Below, piece after piece: positions 32,827-46,727 of a stretch of 64,000 bases of DNA. A model generated the notes under the pieces. That model saw only the letters and a program-made list of their open reading frames with translations, ran no database searches and was not told the origin of the DNA. Within the stretch, counting starts at the first letter, position 1. The number at the start of each line of letters is the position of its first letter. Source of the stretch: Alisma plantago-aquatica. Taxonomy: Eukaryota; Streptophyta; Magnoliopsida; Alismatales; Alismataceae. The stretch is taken from assembly GCA_963693085.1 (NCBI GenBank), contig OY856413.1, positions 542,204,379 through 542,268,378 on the forward strand. Direction: 5' to 3'. The position numbers and the translations under genes are program-made.

Positions 32827-35800
32827 ATTGGTATCAGAGCATAGGTTCCTCACTTAATATTTAATAATTATTCAATTTTACAAATTCTGTAGAACCCAAG
32901 GGAGTTATTAGAGGATTATCCAAAAGATGGAGGTGTCTAGAAAAGGATCACGACCAGGGACTGGCAATATTTTCCCCCACACTGCTAGTCAGAATATGAA
33001 GACTCCCTGATCCGTGTGACTGCCTGGCCAAAGCCTTAGGGTATGATTTGAAATAAGATACCTTTAGGACTCTCTCATCTTGTTCATCCCTTCTCAACTC
33101 AAATTCTGTTAAGGACCTTAAGGATTAGGGTTTCCTCTCTTCTCCTCACCCTCTTGAGGTATGGGTAAGGTTGATAAGGATTAAGAAATCCTCCACCAAA
33201 GTAATAAAAAACATGTAAATAAGATGCCATGGACATAAGCTTAATAGAGTAAGCGTAAGGGAATAGATACATGCTTAGGTCGTATGACACAAGTTGCCAT
33301 TGTCGTCAGGAGAGACATGTGGATAGACCTCTTTGTCAGGAGGATGAGTAGAGAGATTTAGTCTTACATGTAGAGACCTGGAACATCCTCTGAGAATGAT
33401 GTTAACCCTAACCCTAAGTGAAGGTTAGAGAGAGAGATGGCATGATGAGTTAGACCGGGTGTTTGGATGGACATACCTTGGATGATGTATGAGCCATGAG
33501 AGGTTGGATGACCTAGTCGTGCATGTTAGAGTGAAGGATAGCTCCTTCGATGATGAGGTTAGTGAAGGACCTGTAGAAACCCTATGGGCTTATGCGAATA
33601 GGGCATAGCATGCACCCAAAGTACCTTAGTAGTGTGAGCCATAGGTTGAAACCCTAACCAGGAGAGTATGAAGGATAGCTTATGAGATAAGCATAAAGAG
33701 CTATGGATAACCTTGAGAAAACATAATAGGCTTCACCCACGTGGAGGTATGCTTGTGAGCTTGATCCTTCTTGGAGAGAGAACCTCGGGTAGTAAGGTTG
33801 TTTGTAGGGTTATATCTAGAGAAAAAGTAGGACCCATGCAAGAAGGTTGGAAGCCTAGACTCTGAGATATGAGGAACAGTGGGGAGTTGAGGATGATGCG
33901 ACCTAAGTGGATGATATTGGTTGCCTCATGCTCGATCCCTAGAAGTTGATGATATCTTGTTGCCTTGAGGGGAATTGAACTCTAGAGAGAGGATGAGGCT
34001 TCTGGCACCTATGTGCCTATGGTATAAGTGTTTACCTTCTGAGAAAGGAAGAAGAAATTCTGTATACCTTGGAGAGGTTAGTGACAGGTTGTGGGGCCTT
34101 ATGCCTTGTTGGTTGTCCTTGAGGAGGACTCAACCTTAAAGTGTTGATCGAGGAGATGGATGACAGGAAGTGGATGTCATACCTGGTACATGTTTGGTTT
34201 ATGGTTAAGAGATTGAGCATGTAGTTGGACACCCAAAGGTGGACCTAGGGTTCCTAGGCCTAAGAGGGGAAGCAGTGTACCCGATGCACATGATGAGATT
34301 TGATTCTCTATAGTTTCGAGCATATGTAGAGGAAAAAGAAACCCCTTAAGTTAAGGGTATGAGCTATGAGCCCCTCACAACTAATTTTATCTAATGTTGA
34401 GGAATGAGAACAAGTATGACCTAGCATAGTTTAGTAGGTGGTCTTCTTGTGTAGTAGTAGCTTGCTAGAGTTAAGCATGCTTATGTGGATGTAAACCCTA
34501 GATAGAAGGACGTTTGTGACCTTGTTTTCAAGAGTTGTAGTTTCCTCCCATCTTGGGAGAGGGACCCTTTGGTTAGGGTGTATACCGGTTTTGTTGGTTT
34601 TTGAGGTAACCTAAAGAGGTCTCATAGGATCTTGAGAAGCTAAGTGAAGAGTACATGGCATATGAATGAACATATAGACTCATAGATAACCATCTCTATG
34701 TGCTTGTAGATGTGTTACCATGGAGGTAACCGTTATGGGGCTTGACCAAGGTAGGCAGGTTTCCATGATCCCTATGGAAGGATGAAAGTCAACCCATGAA
34801 TGCATGAAGAGAGATGATGAATGCTTGGGTAAGGTTCTAAGTTGAACATGTACTATAAGAGAATCCTAAGTCTATCCTAGGGTCAAGTAGGGATAAGACC
34901 GATGGAAGTAGGAGTTACCTAATTCCCTAATGCACATGACCATAGGGTCGAGAGGTAACATCTATCATTGTCTAAGGGTCATGGGTTAGGGGATTGATCA
35001 CCTTCATGAACTCATGGGACCCAATGGGCAGATGAGTAGGGCACTCTCTGGATGCATGAAGGAAGGGGGATGACCCCAAAAGGGTCGGTACCCTAAAGGC
35101 TTAGAGGAGATGACCAAGGATGGTGCTTAGACCAAGTAAGTTCGAGACCAGTTTCCCATGGAAGTAATGGGAATATCAAGATGATGGCACATTTCAACCT
35201 AGATTTTAAGGTGTACTGGCAAGGTGGGATGTGTCATATCTACTCTTGGAATAGGAAGAACTTTTTGTTTGGATAGCCGCCAAATGCTTATTTCTTCTTA
35301 TTATGGGAGTGAGAGATGGGACAGTACGCATGCCATACACCAAGGATAAAAGATGAGGTGGTTTAGAACGTTGCTATGAGGTATGAGGACAAAGATGATA
35401 ACATACCTTAGTGGAGTGAATGATACATGGACAGGTACAAACGATAAGAGTATTAAGATAATCACCTTGGGAGGATGTTTTATCATGAGCTATGTGGGAT
35501 CTGCATATGATACAAGGTTGAGTTTGATAACCAAGAGGATGATCTCAGAGTTTTCTTGATAAAGATAAACTTAGAGTTTGAGATGAGACTTAAGCGGAGG
35601 TAGTATGTCTTCAACATTACCTGATACCGAAGGATGTGAAGTGGTAATGGATGCTCTAGTGGAGATGTAACTACCTAGTTTGGCTAGAAGAGGAAAGTTT
35701 CGCTAACACACAGATGTAACGATAATTATTGATCAAGTTAATGGTTGTTTGGTTAGCTAGTCTAGTCCTTGATGCAATGAAAGGATGGTGGTAGAACCTC

Positions 35801-37073
35801 AGATGCACTTCTTTATAAAGGAAGGTGATGAAACCCAGATTAGAATGGTTTAGGGTTTCCAAGGTAACAAGCTTGAGGAATCATAACAATGCAGGAGATC
35901 ATGATATACCTTGGTACTACAAAGATAGTAAGTGACAGTAGTATTTTGTATGTCTAAGGTGAAGTGCATGTGGTATGTTTCCCTGCATGACAAGAGGTGA
36001 AGGATGAACACTAGTAACCCAGTGTATCGATATAGAGAATAAAAGAGTCCCTGAGAGAGAATGGGAGTTCATCACTATGGATGTTGTGGTAAGCCTCCCT
36101 TTGGCCAAGAAGGTCAAGATGCAATATGGGTTATGGTAGATCGCCTCACCTAGATAACATGAGAAATAAGGGAGTACTATCAAGAGATAGATTCTGTTGA
36201 ACTACATAAGAGAGAGATGGTTCAACTACATCATGATATGAGTTCAAAAGTTCTTGAGTATGACCAAACGGTTCACTTCCATGAGTTGGAAGTAGAAACA
36301 TGCATAACTCACTGTTGGTACAGTTTATCACCCCTTACTACTGGTTAGTATGATCCAGACTAGAGGGTCTGATGAGAGCATGTGTGCTTGTTTAGGGTGA
36401 TATCTAGAGACAGTTCTTGTCCTATGAAAGATATAATGATAACCACCACAGTCAGTATTGGGTTTTAAAGAAGCTCTACAAGGGAGGTTGTGTCGGTCAC
36501 CACTTCAGTAAGGTGAAGTTGGTGAAAGGACCACAGTGTGTGTAGATGAAGTTGCTTTGATCATGCAATGGCTGAAAGGAGCCTAGAGACGACGAGCGTT
36601 GTGAGCGGATGCAAAGTAGACTGACATGCAGTTCACTGTGGGAGAATATGTGACATGAAAATCCGACCCCTCTAAGTAATAGCTAAGAGAGATGAGTCCC
36701 CGATATATGGGTCCTTTTGAGATGGATTGGAGGAGAAGGTTATGGATAACCTTAACCCTCAGGATAAAGAAAGGTGTGATGAGTTCCAAGTGTCAATTTA
36801 GAGCACTATGTGAGGTGCCCAGACCATGAGCTAAACAATGAACCTAGTGAGGCCCAAGGGAGGCTAAAATGACCTGAGTCACCTATGCAGTTTATATACG
36901 GTAGGATGAAAGACAGAGAAAAGAATATGTGATGATAAAGGTTCTTTGGAAATACCATGAGTACGGTAAAGCCACATAGGGGCCAATGATGGACATGGAA
37001 AAGTCTTATCCTGAATTGTTTGTTTGCTTGATTATTGAATTTTGAGGGAAAAATTCCTATAAGGAGGGGAGGA
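32827..37073 (+). pseudogene. Decayed chromovirus interior, unit 2
   Basis: Copy of 23174-27420 with only scattered substitutions. The stops and frameshifts that break the pol remnants in unit 1 are present here too, so decay preceded duplication. Integrase/chromodomain remnants at about 35963-37023. Confidence 0.8.
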
Positions 37074-39566
37074 TGTTATAACCCCATTTTTACAAAACAT
37101 GTAATGATATTATTTTTAAAGATACATGAAATCCATGATTGATTTGATGAGTTGATTTGAATGAATTTCATGTATGATATCCTTGTGTGTTTTCTTAATG
37201 GGACTTATTGGCCATTGAGCCCAATTGAAGGGAAAAGAAAAAGAAATGAAAAAGAAATTCAATTGGATAAGGAGGATATAGGAAAATAAATAAAATAAGA
37301 ACAAAAGGCTAAGGGATAAATTCCAAAAATAGAATTTCGAGTTATTAAGGTTCCTTGGGGTTCAAGGAACTCAGGATAATAACTTCATGGTAAAAGAAAT
37401 AGAAAAGATATGGAAAATATGAATAATTAGATGATAACTTCCAATCAAAGAAAAAGGATCATTTACTTGAGATTATAATCCCAATTTTTGTAGGATGGAA
37501 GATAAAAGTACGAACAATGTTTCCTCAAAATTTGATTTAAAAAGGAAATCGGATTTGAGAGTTATTGCTTTTTCAAAATCTCCTCAAATATGGTTTTAAT
37601 AGGGAATTTAGACAAAGGTTTCCTTTATTTGGTTGAACGCGAAGCAGGTGGGCCGTAGGATCTTAATCCAACATGCGCCACTCATCGTCTAAGTCCCAGG
37701 CGGACTAGGACTCTGGCTATGTCAGAGGGATTTTTCCCTCTTAGTTTCCTCACGATTCAATGAGTGGGCAAGCTTGCTAAGTTGTCCTTTGAACTCAGGA
37801 GATGAAGACGAACGGAAACACCCCTGGTTCGACTAGGATTGGAGGTGGTTCTGGGAAACGCCCAAACCTCACAAGCTGACATCGACCCTATATATAGGGG
37901 TGGATTATGGAGGGAATCAACAACTTTTCTCGCTAGCCCAACCTCAGCGGAATAGTGCAAGGAGTGTTTTTGTGCGCTCGATTGGTCTTTTCATCATGAC
38001 TTGCACCCTAGCATCTCGGTAACCCTCGCCGAAATCCGGCAAGTAAAGGACAATGTTAGAGAGTTTGGGCAAATAATTGGACCATCCACCAACTTCGTTG
38101 AGGGGAGGCGGAGCTCCCTATCCGATCAATTCGGGCAGAGGACGTCAAGGGCTCAGAGTCAACCTCCAGGTTGACTTCGCGAGGTTGCTGAGAACTGAGG
38201 AAGATGACGACCTGTCGCCCTACGATCTGAGTCTACGGTGATCTCAACTGAATCTAATGCTCTAGAACTAGAGCGACTTTTGTTAGGAATGTGCAACCAG
38301 GATCGTTAGATCCAAGAAGCAGATCACTGGACCACAGATCGAGCGGCCCGTTATTTTTGGTAACTATTTCTCTCTAATTGAATAATCCAGGAAAAGGGTT
38401 TTATTTGGCAAATTCCTAGAAATTAATAGGATTGTCTAATGGAAAAACTTTATACATGAATGTTGTTTAGAAAAATACAAGGAATCTATTAAACTTTGGG
38501 AACCTAGTTATACTCTGTTTTGTAAAAGTACCTTAAAATTGTATTAAAAGTTGATGAGAAACCCTAATTGAAGGTAAAGGGTGTATTTTGGTAAATTAAT
38601 AGGTCAAATTTATAAGATTAACCCCGTTAATGATTAAGGTGGTTCGTTCATCCATTTTGAATGCAAGGTTGCCTAATTTAGAGTTGTAATACATAAAAGA
38701 AGGATAATCTAAATGGAAACCCTTATTTGAGATAAAAGAGGAGAAAAATCATATTTATTTAGATTAAGGAAATAAGATGCTTAATAATGATTCTGAACTT
38801 GTTAAGAGTACTAAAATGAGAAATTAAGTGTTTTATGTAGTTTTGATAAATTAAGGATCATAACATTGAAATAGGAGGTAAAAACCCTAATTTCCAAGGG
38901 AACCCTAAAATTGGAATTGAAATCCTAAAGAGTGTGATGAAATTGAATAAATATTAATAAAAGGAAACTTCTACTTTTATTTCAGGATTTCTATTCATCA
39001 TTGCTTGCTTGATTGGGTTTCTCTGCATACTTGAATCTTTCTTGAAATCTACAATTGAAGGTATGTGGTTACACTTATGAATATATCGAGTTAGTTTTTC
39101 AAAGTTTTACAAAGTTTTCATCGATGACTTGGAATAAACTGTTGGATGAATTTAGTTCATGTAAACGATAATGTGGATATGACTATCACATAATATATGT
39201 GCCTACTAGCTCAGATCCTGGTCCCCTCTGTGGCTTAATAGTTGACCTAGTATATGGATACCTAGAGGGTAGGTCCATCATGTCATTGAATGACTTAGTA
39301 TATGGCTACCTAGAGGGTAGGACCATCAAGTCATATTGAGTTAGATATTGGGCTACCTTTGGGTAGTGCCATGCGACTCTATTACCCTATGTATTGGCTA
39401 CCTATAAGGTAGGACCATGGGGGTAAAGATCTACCTTTATAGAGGTATCATATAAGTCCACTACAGGGACAACACAGAGTTGTGGATAGGTATGGATTGA
39501 GTAGTATGGCTTAAAATTTAATCTTAGCTGTTAATTGATAATTAACTGATTACTTTGTTATCATAG
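37074..39566 (+). repeat. 3' LTR, unit 2, truncated
   Basis: Same truncation point as in unit 1, TCATAG joined to AGAATA. Confidence 0.93.
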
Positions 39567-39619
39567 AGAATATTAGATCTGCATCATTAAATCATATTTT
39601 AATGTAGAGAGAAGTAGGG

Positions 39620-42479
39620 TGTTATAACCCCATTTTTACAAAACATGTAATGATATTCTTTTTAAAGATACATCAAATCCATGATTTATTTGATGAGTTG
39701 ATTTGAATGAATTTCATGTATGATACCCTTGTGTATTTTCTTAATGGGCCTTATTGGCCATTGAGCCCAATTGAAGGGAAAAGAAAAAGAAATGAAAAAG
39801 AAATTCAATTGGATAAGGAGGATATAAGAAAATAAATAAAATAAGAACAAAAGGCTAAGGGATAAATTCCAAAAATACAATTTTGAGTTATTAGGGTTCC
39901 TTGGGGTTCAAGGAACTCAGGATAATAACTTCATGGTAAAAGAAATAGAAAAGATATGGAAAATATGAATAATTAGATGATAACTTGCAATCAAAGAAAA
40001 AGGATCATTTACTTGAGATTATAATCCCAATTTTTGTACGATGGAAGATAAAAGTACGAACAATGTTTCCTCAAAATTTGATTTAAAAAGGAAATCGGAT
40101 TTGAGAGTTATTGCTTTTTCAAAATCTCCTCAAATATGGTTTTAATAGGGAATTTAAACAAAAGTTTCCTTTATTTGGTTGAACGCGAAGAAGGTGGGCC
40201 CTTGGATCTTAATCCAACATGTGCCACTCATTTTCTAAGTTCCAGGTGGACTAGGACTCTGGCTATGTCAGAGGGATTTTTCCCTCTTAGTTTCCTCACG
40301 ATTCAATGAGTGGGCAAGCTTGTTGAGTTGTCCTTTGAACTCAGGAGATGAAGACGAACGGAAACATCCCTGGTTCGACTAGGATTGGAGGTGGTTCTGG
40401 GAAACACCAAAACCTCACAAGCTGACATCGACCCTATATATAGGGGTGGATTATGGAGGGAATCAACAACTTTTCTCGCTAGCCCAACCTATGTGGAATA
40501 GTGCAAGGAGCATTTTTGTGCGCTCGATTAGTCTTTTCATCATGACTTGCACCCCCAGTATCTCGGTAACCCTCGCTGGAGTCCGGCGACTAAAGGATAA
40601 TGTTGGAGAGTTCAGGCGAAGAATTGGACCATCCACCAACTTCATTGAGGGGAGGTGGAGCTCCCTGGCTGATCAGTGTGGGCACAGGACGTCGAGGGAT
40701 CAGAGTCAACCTTCAGGTTGACTTCGTGAGGTTGCTGAGAACTGAGGAAGACGACGACTCGTCGCCCTAAGATCTGAGTCTACGGTGATCTCAATTGAAT
40801 CCAACGCTCCAGAGCAGGAGCGACTTTTGTTAGGCACGTGCAACCTGGATCGTTAGATCCAAGAAGCGGATCACCGGACCACAGATCAAGTGGCCCGTTA
40901 TTTTTGGTAATTATTCCTCTCTAATCGAATAATCCAGGAAAAGGGTTTTATTTGCAAAATTCATAGAAATTAATAGGATTGTCTAATGGAAAAACTTTAT
41001 ACATGAAAGTTGTGTATAAAAATACAAGGAATCTGATAAAAAATACTTTGGGAACCTAATTATACTCTGTTTTCCAAAAGTACCTTAAAACTGTATTAAA
41101 AGTTGATGAGAAACCCTAATTGAAGGTAAAGGGTGTATTTTGGTAAATTAATAAGTCAAATTGATAAGATTAACCATGTTAATGATTAAGGTGGTTCGTT
41201 CATCCATTTTGAATGCAAGGTTGCCTAATTTAGAGTTGTAATACATAAAACAAGGATAATCTAAATGGAAACCCTAATTTGAGATAAAAGAGGAGAAAAA
41301 TCATATTTATTCAGATTAAGGAAATAAGATGCTTAATAATGATCCTAAACTTGTTAAGAGTACTAAAATGAGAAATTAAGTGTTTTATGTTTTTTTGATA
41401 AATTAAGGATCATAATATTGAAATAGGTGGTAAAAACCCTAATTTCCAAGGGAACCCTAAAATTGGAATTGAAATTGAAATCCTAAAGAGTGTGATGAAA
41501 TTGGATAAATATTAATAAAAGGGAACTTGTACTTTTATTTCAGGATTGCTATTCATCATTGCTTGCTTGATTGGGTTTCTCTGCATACTTGAATCTTTCT
41601 TGAAATCTACAATTAAAGGTATGTGGTTACACTTATGAATATATCGAGTTAGTTTTCCGAAGTTTTACGAAGTTTTCATCGATGACTTGGAATAAACTGT
41701 TGGATGAATTTATTTCATGCAAACTATAATGTGGATATGACTATCACATAATATATGTGCCTACTAGCTCAGATCCTAGTCCCCTCTGTGGCTTAATAGT
41801 TGACCTAGTATATGGATACCTAGAGGGTAGGTCCATCAGGTCATTGAATGACTTAGTATACGGCTACCTAGAGGGTAGGACCATCAAGTCATATTGAGTT
41901 AGATATTGGGCTACCTTTGGGTAGTGCCATGCGACTCTATTACCCTATGTATTGGCTACCTGTAAGGTAGGACCATGGGGGTAAAGATCTACCTTTATAG
42001 AGGTATCATATAAATCCACTGCAGGGACTGCACAGAGTTGTGGATAGGTATGGATTGAGTAGTATGGCTTAAAATGTAATCTTGGTTGTTAAATGATAAT
42101 TGACTGATTACTTTGTTATCATAGTTGCACGATTATTGTTTCCCCCACATACCAGCTTCTTGCTGACCGACGTTTTGTTTGTCGGTGTTTTAAGTACAAA
42201 TGAAAAGAACAAACAGTAAAGTGGCATATGTGGAATTAAATGAGGATTAACATACACAGGAGGATTAGTTAGATTAGTATCTTCATGGATAGAAGTTTAG
42301 AAATCCCAATTTTAAAAAGGTAAGCAAAGTTTTATTTTTATACCAGTTTTCAGTTTAGTTGGTAAAGTTTATTATTTGTTATTGATTATTTGTTGAACCT
42401 TTGATCCAGGTTATTGGTTAACGGCTCTGACCTTTCAGTCTCCCATAACTGAGGGTTACCGGGAGATGGGGTCGTAACA
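39620..42479 (+). repeat. 5' LTR, unit 3
   Basis: Third copy, same ends and primer site (42482). Confidence 0.93.
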
Positions 42480-45400
42480 ATTGGTATCAGAGCATAGGTT
42501 CCTCACTTAATATTTAATAATTATTCAATTTTACAAATTCTGTAGAACCCAAGGGAGTTATTAGAGGATTATCCAAAAGATGGAGGTGTCTAGAAAAGGA
42601 TCACGACCAGGGACTGGCAATATTTTCCCCCACACTGCTAGTCAGAATATGAAGACTCCCTGATCCGTGTGACTGCCTGGCCAAAGCCTTAGGGTATGAT
42701 TTGAAATAAGATACCTTTAGGACTCTCTCATCTTGTTCATCCCTTCTCAACTCAAATTCTGTTAAGGACCTTAAGGATTAGGGTTTCCTCTCTTCTCCTC
42801 ACCCTCTTGAGGTATGGGTAAGGTTGATAAGGATTAAGAAATCCTACACCAAAGTAATAAAAAACATGTAAATAAGATGCCATGGACATAAGCTTAATAG
42901 AGTAAGCGTAAGGGAATAGATACATGCTTAGGTCGTATGACACAAGTTGCCATTGTCGTCAGGAGAGACATGTGGATAGACCTCTTTGTCAGGAGGATGA
43001 GTAGAGAGATTTAGTCTTACATGTAGAGACCTGGAACATCCTCTGAGAATGATGTTAACCCTAACCCTAAGTGAAGGTTAGAGAGAGAGATGGCATGATG
43101 AGTTAGACCGGGTGTTTGGATGGACATACCTTGGATGATGTATGAGCCATGAGAGGTTGGATGACCTAGTCGTGCATGTTAGAGTGAAGGATAGCTCCTT
43201 CGATGATGAGGTTAGTGAAGGACCTGTAGAAACCCTATGGGCTTATGCGAATAGGGCATAGCATGCACCCAAAGTACCTTAGTAGTGTGAGCCATAGGTT
43301 GAAACCCTAACCAGGAGAGTATGAAGGATAGCTTATGAGATAAGCATAAAGAGCTATGGATAACCTTGAGAAAACATAATAGGCTTCACCCACGTGGAGG
43401 TATGCTTGTGAGCTTGATCCTTCTTGGAGAGAGAACCTCGGGTAGTAAGGTTGTTTGTAGGGTTATATCTAGAGAAAAAGTAGGACCCATGCAAGAAGGT
43501 TGGAAGCCTAGACTCTGAGATATGAGGAACAGTGGGGAGTTGAGGATGATGCGACCTAAGTGGATGATATTGGTTGCCTCATGCTCGATCCCTAGAAGTT
43601 GATGATATCTTGTTGCCTTGAGGGGAATTGAACTCTAGAGAGAGGATGAGGCTTCTGGCACCTATGTGCCTATGGTATAAGTGTTTACCTTCTGAGAAAG
43701 GAAGAAGAAATTCTGTATACCTTGGAGAGGTTAGTGACAGGTTGTGGGGCCTTATGCCTTGTTGGTTGTCCTTGAGGAGGACTCAACCTTAAAGTGTTGA
43801 TCGAGGAGATGGATGACAGGAAGTGGATGTCATACCTGGTACATGTTTGGTTTATGGTTAAGAGATTGAGCATGTAGTTGGACACCCAAAGGTGGACCTA
43901 GGGTTCCTAGGCCTAAGAGGGGAAGCAGTGTACCCGATGCACATGATGAGATTTGATTCTCTATAGTTTCGAGCATATGTAGAGGAAAAAGAAACCCCTT
44001 AAGTTAAGGGTATGATCGATGAGCCCCTCACAACTAATTTTATCTAATGTTGAGGAATGAGAACAAGTATGACCTAGCATAGTTTAGTAGGTGGTCTTCT
44101 TGTGTAGTAGTAGCTTGCTAGAGTTAAGCATGCTTATGTGGATGTAAACCCTAGATAGAAGGACGTTTGTGACCTTGTTTTCAAGAGTTGTAGTTTCCTC
44201 CCATCTTGGGAGAGGGACCCTTTGGTTAGGGTGTATACCGGTTTTGTTGGTTTTTGAGGTAACCTAAAGAGGTCTCATAGGATCTTGAGAAGCTAAGTGA
44301 AGAGTACATGGCATATGAATGAACATATAGACTCATAGATAACCATCTCTATGTGCTTGTAGATGTGTTACCATGGAGGTAACCGTTATGGGGCTTGACC
44401 AAGGTAGGTAGGTTTCCATGATCCCTATGGAAGGATGAAAGTCAACCCATGAATGCATGAAGAGAGATGATGAATGCTTGGGTAAGGTTCTAAGTTGAAC
44501 ATGTACTATAAGAGAATCCTAAGTCTATCCTAGGGTCAAGTAGGGATAAGACCGATGGAAGTAGTGAGTTACCTAATTCCCTAATGCACATGACCATAGG
44601 GTCGAGAGGTAACATCTATCATTGTCTAAGGGTCATGGGTTAGGGGATTGATCACCTTCATGAACTCATGGGACCCAATGGGCAGATGAGTAGGGCACTC
44701 TCTGGATGCATGAAGGAAGGGGGATGACCCCAAAAGGGTCGGTACCCTAAAGGCTTAGAGGAGATGACCAAGGATGGTGCTTAGACCAAGTAAGTTCGAG
44801 ACCAGTTTCCCATGGAAGTAATGGGAATATCAAGATGATGGCACATTTCAACCTAGATTTTAAGGTGTACTGGCAAGGTGGGATGTGTCATATCTACTCT
44901 TGGAATAGGAAGAACTTTTTGTTTGGACAGCCGCCAAATGCTTATTTCTTCTTATTATGGGAGTGAGAGATGGGACAGTACGCATGCCATACACCAAGGA
45001 TAAAAGATGAGGTGGTTTAGAACGTTGCTATGAGGTATGAGGACAAAGATGATAAAATACCTTAGTGGAGTGAATGATACATGGACAGGTACAAACGATA
45101 AGAGTATTAAGATAATCACCTTGGGAGGATGTTTTATCATGAGCTATGTGGGATCTGCATATGATACAAGGTTGAGTTTGATAACCAAGAGGATGATCTC
45201 AGAGTTTTCTTGATAAATATAAACTTAGAGTTTGAGATGAGACTTAAGCGGAGGTAGTATGTCTTCAACATTACCTGATACCGAAGGATGTGAAGTGGTA
45301 ATGGATGCTCTAGTGGAGATGTAACTACCTAGTTTGGCTAGAAGAGGAAAGTTTCGCTAACACACAGATGTAACGATAATTATTGATCAAGTTAATGGTT

Positions 45401-46727
45401 GTTTGGTTAGCTAGTCTAGTCCTTGATGCAATGAAAGGATGGTGGTAGAACCTCAGATGCACTTCTTTGGAAAGGAAGGTGATGAAACCCAGATTAGAAT
45501 GGTTTAGGGTTTCCAAGGTAACAAGCTTGAGGAATCATAACAATGCAGGAGATCATGATATACCTTGGTACTACAAAGATAGTAAGTGACAGTAGTATTT
45601 TGTATGTATAAGGTGAAGTGCATGTGGTATGTTTCCCTGCATGACAAGAGGTGAAGGATGAACACTAGTAACCCAGTGTATCGATATAGAGAATAAAAGA
45701 GTCCCTGAGAGAGAATGGGAGTTCATCACTATGGATGTTGTGGTAAGCCTCCCTTTGGCCAAGAAGGTCAAGATGCAATATGGGTTATGGTAGATCGCCT
45801 CACCTAGATAACATGAGAAATAAGGGAGTACTATCAAGAGATAGATTCTGTTGAACTACATAAGAGAGAGATGGTTCAACTACATCATGATATGAGTTCA
45901 AAAGTTCTTGAGTATGACCAAACGGTTCACTTCCATGAGTTGGAAGTAGAAACATGCATAACTCACTGTTGGTACAGTTTATCACCCCTTACTACTGGTT
46001 AGTATGATCCAGACTAGAGGGTCTGATGAGAGCATGTGTGCTTGTTTAGGGTGATATCTAGAGACAGTTCTTGTCCTATGAAAGATATAATGATAACCAC
46101 CACAGTCAGTATTGGGTTTTAAAGAAGCTCTACAAGGGAGGTTGTGTCGGTCACCACTTCAGTAAGGTGAAGTTGGTGAAAGGACCACAGTGTGTGTAGA
46201 TGAAGTTGCTTTGATCATGCAATGGCTGAAAGGAGCCTAGAGACGACGAGCGTTGTGAGCGGATGCAAAGTAGACTGACATGCAGTTCACTGTGGGAGAA
46301 TATGTGACATGAAAATCCGACCCCTCTAAGTAATAGCTAAGAGAGATGAGTCCCCGATATATGGGTCCTTTTGAGATGGATTGGAGGAGAAGGTTATGGA
46401 TAACCTTACCCCTCAGGATAAAGAAAGGTGTGATGAGTTCCAAGTGTCAATTTAGAGCACTATGTGAGGTGCCCAGACCATGAGCTAAACAATGAACCTA
46501 GTGAGGCCCAAGGGAGGCTAAAATGACCTGAGTCACCTATGCAGTTTATATACGGTAGGATGAAAGACAGAGAAAAGAATATGTGATGATAAAGGTTCTT
46601 TGGAAATACCATGAGTACGGTAAAGCCACATAGGGGCCAATGATGGACATGGAAAAGTCTTATCCTGAATTGTTTGTTTGCTTGATTATTGAATTTTGAG
46701 GGAAAAATTCCTATAAGGAGGGGAGGA
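42480..46727 (+). pseudogene. Decayed chromovirus interior, unit 3
   Basis: Third copy of the interior with the same inherited stops. Integrase/chromodomain remnants at about 45617-46677. One-base insertion near 44563. Confidence 0.8.

Larger units (their letters stand above)
29914..39566 (+). repeat. Tandem unit 2 of 3 (9,653 bp)
   Basis: Same contents as unit 1: flank 29914-29966, 5' LTR 29967-32826, interior 32827-37073, cut 3' LTR 37074-39566. Private changes include GAGCTATGAGCCCC near 34363, where units 1 and 3 have GATCGATGAGCCCC. Confidence 0.95.
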